A stretch of 64,000 bases of DNA from Desarmillaria ectypa (lineage: Eukaryota > Basidiomycota > Agaricomycetes > Agaricales > Physalacriaceae). Where the stretch lies: the NCBI GenBank assembly GCA_030407005.1, contig JAUDYN010000005.1, forward strand, positions 124,001-188,000. Reading direction: 5' to 3'. Shown here piece by piece: positions 58,869 to 64,000 of this stretch. The translations under genes were made by a program, and so were the position numbers. Within the stretch, counting starts at the first letter, position 1, and the number at the start of each line of letters is the position of its first letter. The notes beneath the pieces are model-generated. The model was not told where the DNA came from and searched no databases. It saw only the letters and a list, made by a program, of their open reading frames with translations.

Positions 58869-59478
58869 AAATAACAACAAATTGTCTCGATAATCTTGGT
58901 TTCATGAGTAAGCAACTATCTTACTGGTACATCATCTATTCTAATGATTAATCTGAAATTTAGCTGTTGTTTCGGGTCCTAACTTATAACGTGTGTACCA
59001 CTATGATCGTGCTATTGTGACAAACCCTTATCAATGGTACAAGCAATTCTTCTACGAGTCTCTGGCCGCTTCCCACTATTTGACGATTCTCATGACTGTT
59101 GTTATTCTCGTTGCTTTCTTCGCTATCGATATATCAAGGCTACTCATACATGTAAAACCCCTTTCCTTATCATATACATTCTATAACGACCACTTATGCT
59201 ATATATGTATACTACCATAGTCACCGTTAGTATTAGTTACTTTTGGTCAAATAAGCATGAATAAGTAATGAATAAACTACTACTATTATGACCCAAAAAG
59301 TGTATCCAATGCATTCTCATCAAATCCCAACGACGTTCAATACCAGTTAGAGGAAAGCCAGAGAGTGGAAGGGAGATACACGTGATCTAACCATAACCGT
59401 GTTATTGTGATCTATTTGTCGCCAATCCTTCTTGTCTTCCTACCGCGGCGATCGTGTCTTCTCGCCCTATTACTCTCG

Positions 59479-60788
59479 ATGAGCGCTCGGCAACCTTTTG
59501 TGCCTACGGGGTCTCGCCCAGCGTCGCGAGCAGCTCATCATAATGCCCCTACTCCTCCAAAGTCTGCTTTTGCTCCTGACAGGACTAACCCGCTTCACTC
59601 GAATGCAGACGGTAATGGAAACTCAAGCAGTACACCGCCTCTGAACCTCCAGAATCTTATGAAGAAGTCTCTCGTGCCTGGCAAAAAAACCGTCCCTGCA
59701 CCTGGGCGACGCGCTTCAACTTCAGAACATGCGGTAGAGAAGGAGAAAGGACCTTTATCTGGATTCCCCAGGCGCGTTCAGACCTCGAATCCTAACATCG
59801 TCGCCCCGCATCCTTTACCTCTACCTCTGTCGATGTCTCCGCTCTATGCCGGTGCTGATCTCGTCGTTAAAGCAACAGATTCCTCCCACCCTCATACTGT
59901 GCAATCGCCTACCGAAAAGGAAGCGCATATACCCACCTCTTTTGCTGTTCCTGATGTCTCTTTTGCATCTCCTGTAAATCTGAACACGAAATTCCAGCAC
60001 AAGCCTCAGCCTCAGTCTAGTGGTCCTCAGCGCACGAACGAAAATAGGAATAAGCGTAGTAGGAGCGAGTTCGGCGAAGACGAAGCAGCGTACGCCTACG
60101 ATACAAACTATGGTTCTGGTCAGAATAAGAGATACAAGATGGATGGTCCAGATGTACGCCGTGTCTTTCTCTATATTGGCATCCTTCTTACGTCTTAAAT
60201 CATAGAAATATCCTGGACCATTCTCCCCTGCCCCTCTATCAAGTCCGTTGCGCCACTCGGAATACCGAAACAGCCCTACAAGTTCAAACCGTGGATATCG
60301 TCAACACGCGGACAATGAATCCTTCCATGACTACGACCCTAACAGCTTGTTGCAGGGCAACAATGAGGGGGTTCTCGATAAACTTCTTGGACGTGATGTC
60401 AACGTGTTCGTCGAAGAACATATGGACAATTACGAGGCTCTGATAGAGAAGTGGAAGAACTGCACGATGCACGAATGGATTGCTGGGGCCGATGGTGAGC
60501 ATTCATGCATCGTTATGCATCATGTCGCCTAATTTGCTTCAGTCATCATGGCCAAGTACTCAAAGATCCTCGAGTTTGTTAAGACTCATATGACGTACGC
60601 TTTCATGGTTCCATACAATTTGTTTGTTGACCCTGTGACGCCGCAGGACGAAGCTCAAGTTATTTGCAACCTTTGATAAGCAAGTCGATTCTCATGGCGC
60701 TGTTCTCGAGGAGCGTCAGAAGATGCTGGTTGGGGTTAAGCAGAGGTTGGTGAGTGAGAGCGGAAATATTCTAGGAAGAGACAAGTAG
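59479..60788 (+). CDS. Ecm11-like protein
   Basis: Four exons: 59479-60153, 60206-60494, 60543-60594, 60647-60788 (1158 nt, 385 residues), all phases agree. The N-terminal two thirds are disordered (MSARQPFVPTGSRPASRAAH, then Ser/Pro-rich). The C-terminal domain reads LDKLLGRDVNVFVEEHMDNY, WKNCTMHEWIAGADG, KYSKILEFVKTHMTTKLKLF, LEERQKMLVGVKQRLV. This resembles the Ecm11 C-terminal domain; yeast Ecm11 acts in meiotic synaptonemal-complex assembly. I recall the similarity from related mushroom proteins and could not test it. A conserved coiled/helical C-terminus is certain, the meiotic role is inference. Confidence 0.7.
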
Positions 60789-61709
60789 TTCTGGTGAGCG
60801 CTTGCCAATGATGTAATCCCTTCGTGCACCGACACGCAGCCAACAATGTTAGCTTGCATCCTCCATGCTGCTGCAATTTCAGCGTTTTCTACGTAATCCC
60901 GCATCTATGCATTCAGAGAAGGTCAGACAAGAAATTTAAGAATGCGGGAAGTTTATCTCCCTTTGCCCCATGACCTGCTCTTGGCTATTTTCGGGCGAGA
61001 TTACACAACTAGTGCCCTTGATAAGTTCTATAGTATGTTGTCATTTGCTCATCTTTGGCATGTCGCTTTATTCCAACTGCCGCCGTACTGTTGTCGGAAG
61101 TGGAAGAAAGTAAGGCATTCTCCCTTCGATGGCATCTGCGTCTGATACCTGTTCGCACCGTCGACTCTCCTGCTACACGTCTTGTATACAACTTTCGAGG
61201 CCCGCATGTCATTTTTGACTGGCCTGCTACGGCGATAGAGCGCTTAAAGTGAACAATAGACAGGTTGAGTGGTTTGCGACGGCAGACAATTCATTTTCAC
61301 TCACACGATCGAACTGAAATGCGAGTTTGCCTGTCCTGTCTCCAAAAATGCCGCTGCCATCTCTACGCAGAATCCAACATTTCTTCCATCACGTTTCATG
61401 TCAATCACGGTGGCCGAGGATGCCATCTGAATGTCAAAGCCGAATCTTTTATGTACGGCTGTTGTCTGAGATCATCCGATTACACGTGGTGTGGGTACGA
61501 CGAAGTGGCGGTGTTATGGCTGACCGCTTGCCGCCGTGCGAGTACCTTATTCGTCACTTCCTCCAGCTCATTGGACTCTGCGGCCAGTAAACGCCCTGTC
61601 CACGCATTTTGGCCAACGCAAACAACGAATCCTGATGATGAGTAACGAAATGAGGTACGTTACCCTAACCTCCTGCAGATGTAATTTTTCATAATAATTC
61701 CGTACCAGT
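60789..61709. other. possible F-box gene fragments
   Basis: Plus frames contain LPLPHDLLLAIFGRDY (about 60950), which is F-box-like, and later SNISSITFHVNHGG (about 61370). Frames change several times and no intact model results. It may be a decayed relative of the F-box gene downstream. Confidence 0.3.
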
Positions 61710-63447
61710 ATGTCAACCACACTGAAACGCAGACATGGGCGGCTCAATCTCAAGGACGAAGAAGACATACTCGAGGCCTCCAATGCAGCACTGCGAAATT
61801 TGGAGTCCTGTCGTTCGGTCCCTGCCTCTGTCATCTCACCTTCCGTTATCAATGTCGCAAATGCTCGTCAGACATCGCTTCCTATCGGCCACCAGACTCA
61901 TCTTTCCTTTCGGTCGTTGACCCATTCAGAATCAGACGATGAGGAGTTCGGAGCGGAGAGGGCGTCTATGTCGACTCCATCGTCGGAGAAGGCCCGGCGG
62001 AGCAGTACGTTCGGGGTCGCAAGCAGGGTGAGTCGGGACGAAATTTTCTGTATGGACTTGTAAGGCTTATCGCCGAGGATAGAGCGCCCAGGAAGAGCGA
62101 GATGACGGCAGCTCGTCATTTACAAGGGGTCAACTTCGCACCCCACCGCCAACGGAGATGGAGGACGTCGCAACCTCAAATATCATACACACTCTCCCTA
62201 ATGAACTTCTGACACTCATATTTGAGGCAGGGTCTGTCCTTACATTCCCTTCGCTCGTCGAACCCAAGTCGCCTTTCGTACCTATCACAGTGAAAAAGGT
62301 CTCGTCCTTCATGAATACGGTGATGCATGTCTGCCATCGGTGGCGGCAAGTAGCCATTCACACGCCAGCACTATGGACCACTCTACATATATCCCGGTCT
62401 CGAAAGGCGCTGGATAACCTCCCCAGTGTGAAAGACTTTCGCAACCCTATGCCCTGGGTGACCGAGCATCTCATGCGGTCGCAGTGCCTTCCTCTAGACA
62501 TCAGCCTCGACTGCCGGCACATCTCGATAAAATCCGTATTTAACCAGCTCATACCAGAGAGTCATCGCTGGCGCAGTCTCGTGATCACTATACCCTCTGT
62601 GCAAGATCTCCCGAATGCCCTGTCCAGCCTCAAAAAAATCCCAGCACCCTCCCTTGAAACGCTGGAAATTACGTCCCTCAAGTACCACGACTCCATCGCG
62701 CCGAACCTCACCTCCTTCTTCCGGGGCGGGCTCTCTCCCAACCTGTCCCACGTACGCCTGAACCGCGTCTCACTTTCCTGGCTCGCATTCCCGCTTAAAG
62801 GCCTCACGACGCTCGATCTTCGCTTCGTTATCTGGCCGACCTTCCCTCACCTCGCGGAAATGCTTTCTGGGTCTCCGAACCTCCAGAACCTCATTCTCCA
62901 CATTGACAACACCGCCGCTAAGCTCCTTGACAGGCGCGGTCGAGCTGCGATCACCATCCCCTCGCTTCGGTCCCTCGAGATCCGCTTATTCAGCCAGGGA
63001 TCACCGACCATTTGTCCTTTCCTCCAGATATTCTCCATACCTGCGTTGGAGAGTCTGACCTTGCGAGAAGTGACCTCGTCGGACTGGTGTAGGATTCTTG
63101 TGTACTTTCGCGTCAACTGCACGTCGTACCCGGTCTTACGCCACCTCAGGCTATCATGCATCCGGGGGCTGATCTCCGTAGATTCGAGCGCCGTGCGAGC
63201 ATTCCCGCAGTTGACACACCTCTCGCTGAACGGAATCTACTCGAGCGCGTTCTGTCGTCTTTTGATAGATGAGAAGACAGATGATGGGTATCGTGTGCCG
63301 GTGTGGCCAAATATGACGAGTCTGAGTATCAGAGGAGATGTCGACCTGAATGTCAATTTGTTAGAGAGAGCAATTATTGCGAGAAGGAGGATGGGGAGAA
63401 CGCTGACAAGCGTGAATTTGGATCATAGGATGCCTAGTGATGATTGA
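61710..63447 (+). CDS. F-box/LRR protein
   Basis: Two exons, 61710-62027 and 62083-63447, joined in phase 0 (1683 nt, 560 residues). F-box proteins are the substrate-binding subunits of SCF ubiquitin ligases. N-terminus MSTTLKRRHGRLNLKDEEDI is charged and disordered. The F-box starts at about residue 144 (LPNELLTLIFEAG) and continues through VCHRWRQVAIHTPALWTTLH. Then degenerate leucine-rich repeats follow: PSLETLEITSL, LSPNLSHVRLNRVSLSWLAF, GLTTLDLRFVIWPTFPHLAE, PNLQNLILHID, PALESLTLREV, PVLRHLRLSCIRG, QLTHLSLNGIYS, NMTSLSIRGDVDL. The C-terminus ends MPSDD. Length and layout are usual for the expanded Agaricomycete F-box family; the substrate is unknown. Confidence 0.88.
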
Positions 63448-64000
63448 TTATGATAGTGTAAGTGGATTCTTCATCCTTGTTTCGAGCATGTGTTGATTCT
63501 TTTCCGCAGTTAGTTAGTAGAGGTAAGACTGGTCACCACTCTGATACCTTTTTATTTAGCGGTCTCAATTGCTATTTTGCTGTTTAATCTACTTTCTAAG
63601 TTTATGTGTTTGATGGGTATATGGGTATATCGTTCCCTGTGTGGCTGCTTTTACATCTCGGCCACAATCCTTTGGGACTAGGCCTTGGAATCCCTTAGGC
63701 CTGGCTCCCATGGACTGGGTGCGGCGTTGTGGTTCTCGCGGTGCTAGTAATGAACACTGAATTTAAGTATTTTTGCCCCTAAATATGCAGCAAAGTTTCT
63801 TTTCAGTATTTTTGTAAGAAAAAAACCGTGTAAATATTTAGAACTTCCTACTGGCAAATTTTACAGAAAACAATGAAACACTAAAAATATTTTTAGTGCT
63901 TTTTTCAGTGTGAAAAAACTTTGCGTATTTCATAGGTAGAAATGTGTTGTCTTTCATCCAATGGAAGTAACTTGGTCCCTTTGCTTCGAGATAAGGTTAC
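63448..64000. other. 3' flank, no gene seen
   Basis: AT-rich DNA after the F-box gene. No coding pattern was recognised in the part inside the window. Confidence 0.55.

Overview
This is a 64 kb piece of a fungal nuclear chromosome, almost certainly from a mushroom-forming basidiomycete (Agaricomycetes). The reasons are that genes are split by many short introns (mostly 43-60 nt, GT..AG), there are no operons, and several gene families typical of Agaricomycetes occur: a DUF6533-type membrane protein, F-box/LRR proteins, an Ecm11-like protein and small HSP20 genes. The DNA looks like accessory sequence: conserved housekeeping genes (GET4, ARV1, LYS1, a tRNA-Ser) sit among decayed gene copies, transposon remains and segmental duplications.

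Layout. 0-17.5 kb: two paralogous multi-membrane-span proteins with a proline-rich, length-variable middle part lie in inverted, convergent orientation (2.0-6.3 kb plus, 17.3-14.0 kb minus). Between them are a SnoaL/NTF2-like gene (minus, probably damaged), GET4 (plus) and an 11-exon DUF6533 gene (plus). 18.2-26.9 kb: an unknown gene broken by a 14-bp tandem duplication, a 1.55 kb element with terminal inverted repeats and no recognisable transposase, ARV1 (minus), a coiled-coil gene end, a decayed hAT-like transposon end, an intact HSP20 gene with a heat-shock element, and a solo Copia-type LTR with target duplication. 27.6-33.0 kb: a complete 4.56 kb Ty1/copia retrotransposon inserted into an F-box/LRR-like gene remnant. 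33-47 kb: an HSP20-plus-F-box-like gene block present twice (35.3-37.0 and 45.0-46.8 kb), a degraded LYS1 (saccharopine dehydrogenase), an intron-containing tRNA-Ser(AGA) with truncated relatives, and a short-chain dehydrogenase. 48.5-50.3 kb: tandem paralogs of a small Cys-rich protein of unknown function. 51-58 kb: poorly recognisable genes and a direct repeat. 58-64 kb: a low-complexity gene, an Ecm11-like protein and an intact F-box/LRR gene.

Functional reading. GET4 (tail-anchored protein insertion) and ARV1 (ER sterol/GPI-lipid homeostasis) are independent single genes. The HSP20 genes should answer to heat shock; only the 26 kb copy has an obvious heat-shock element. I see no multi-gene pathway, CRISPR array or secondary-metabolite cluster. 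The most unusual things are the inverted pair of variable proline-rich membrane proteins, the damaged LYS1 locus, and the retrotransposon insertion whose target reading frame can still be read across the insertion site.

Limits: exon borders were placed by eye from splice motifs, frame and family resemblance; no database search was run. ORFs that merely mirror real genes were left out.
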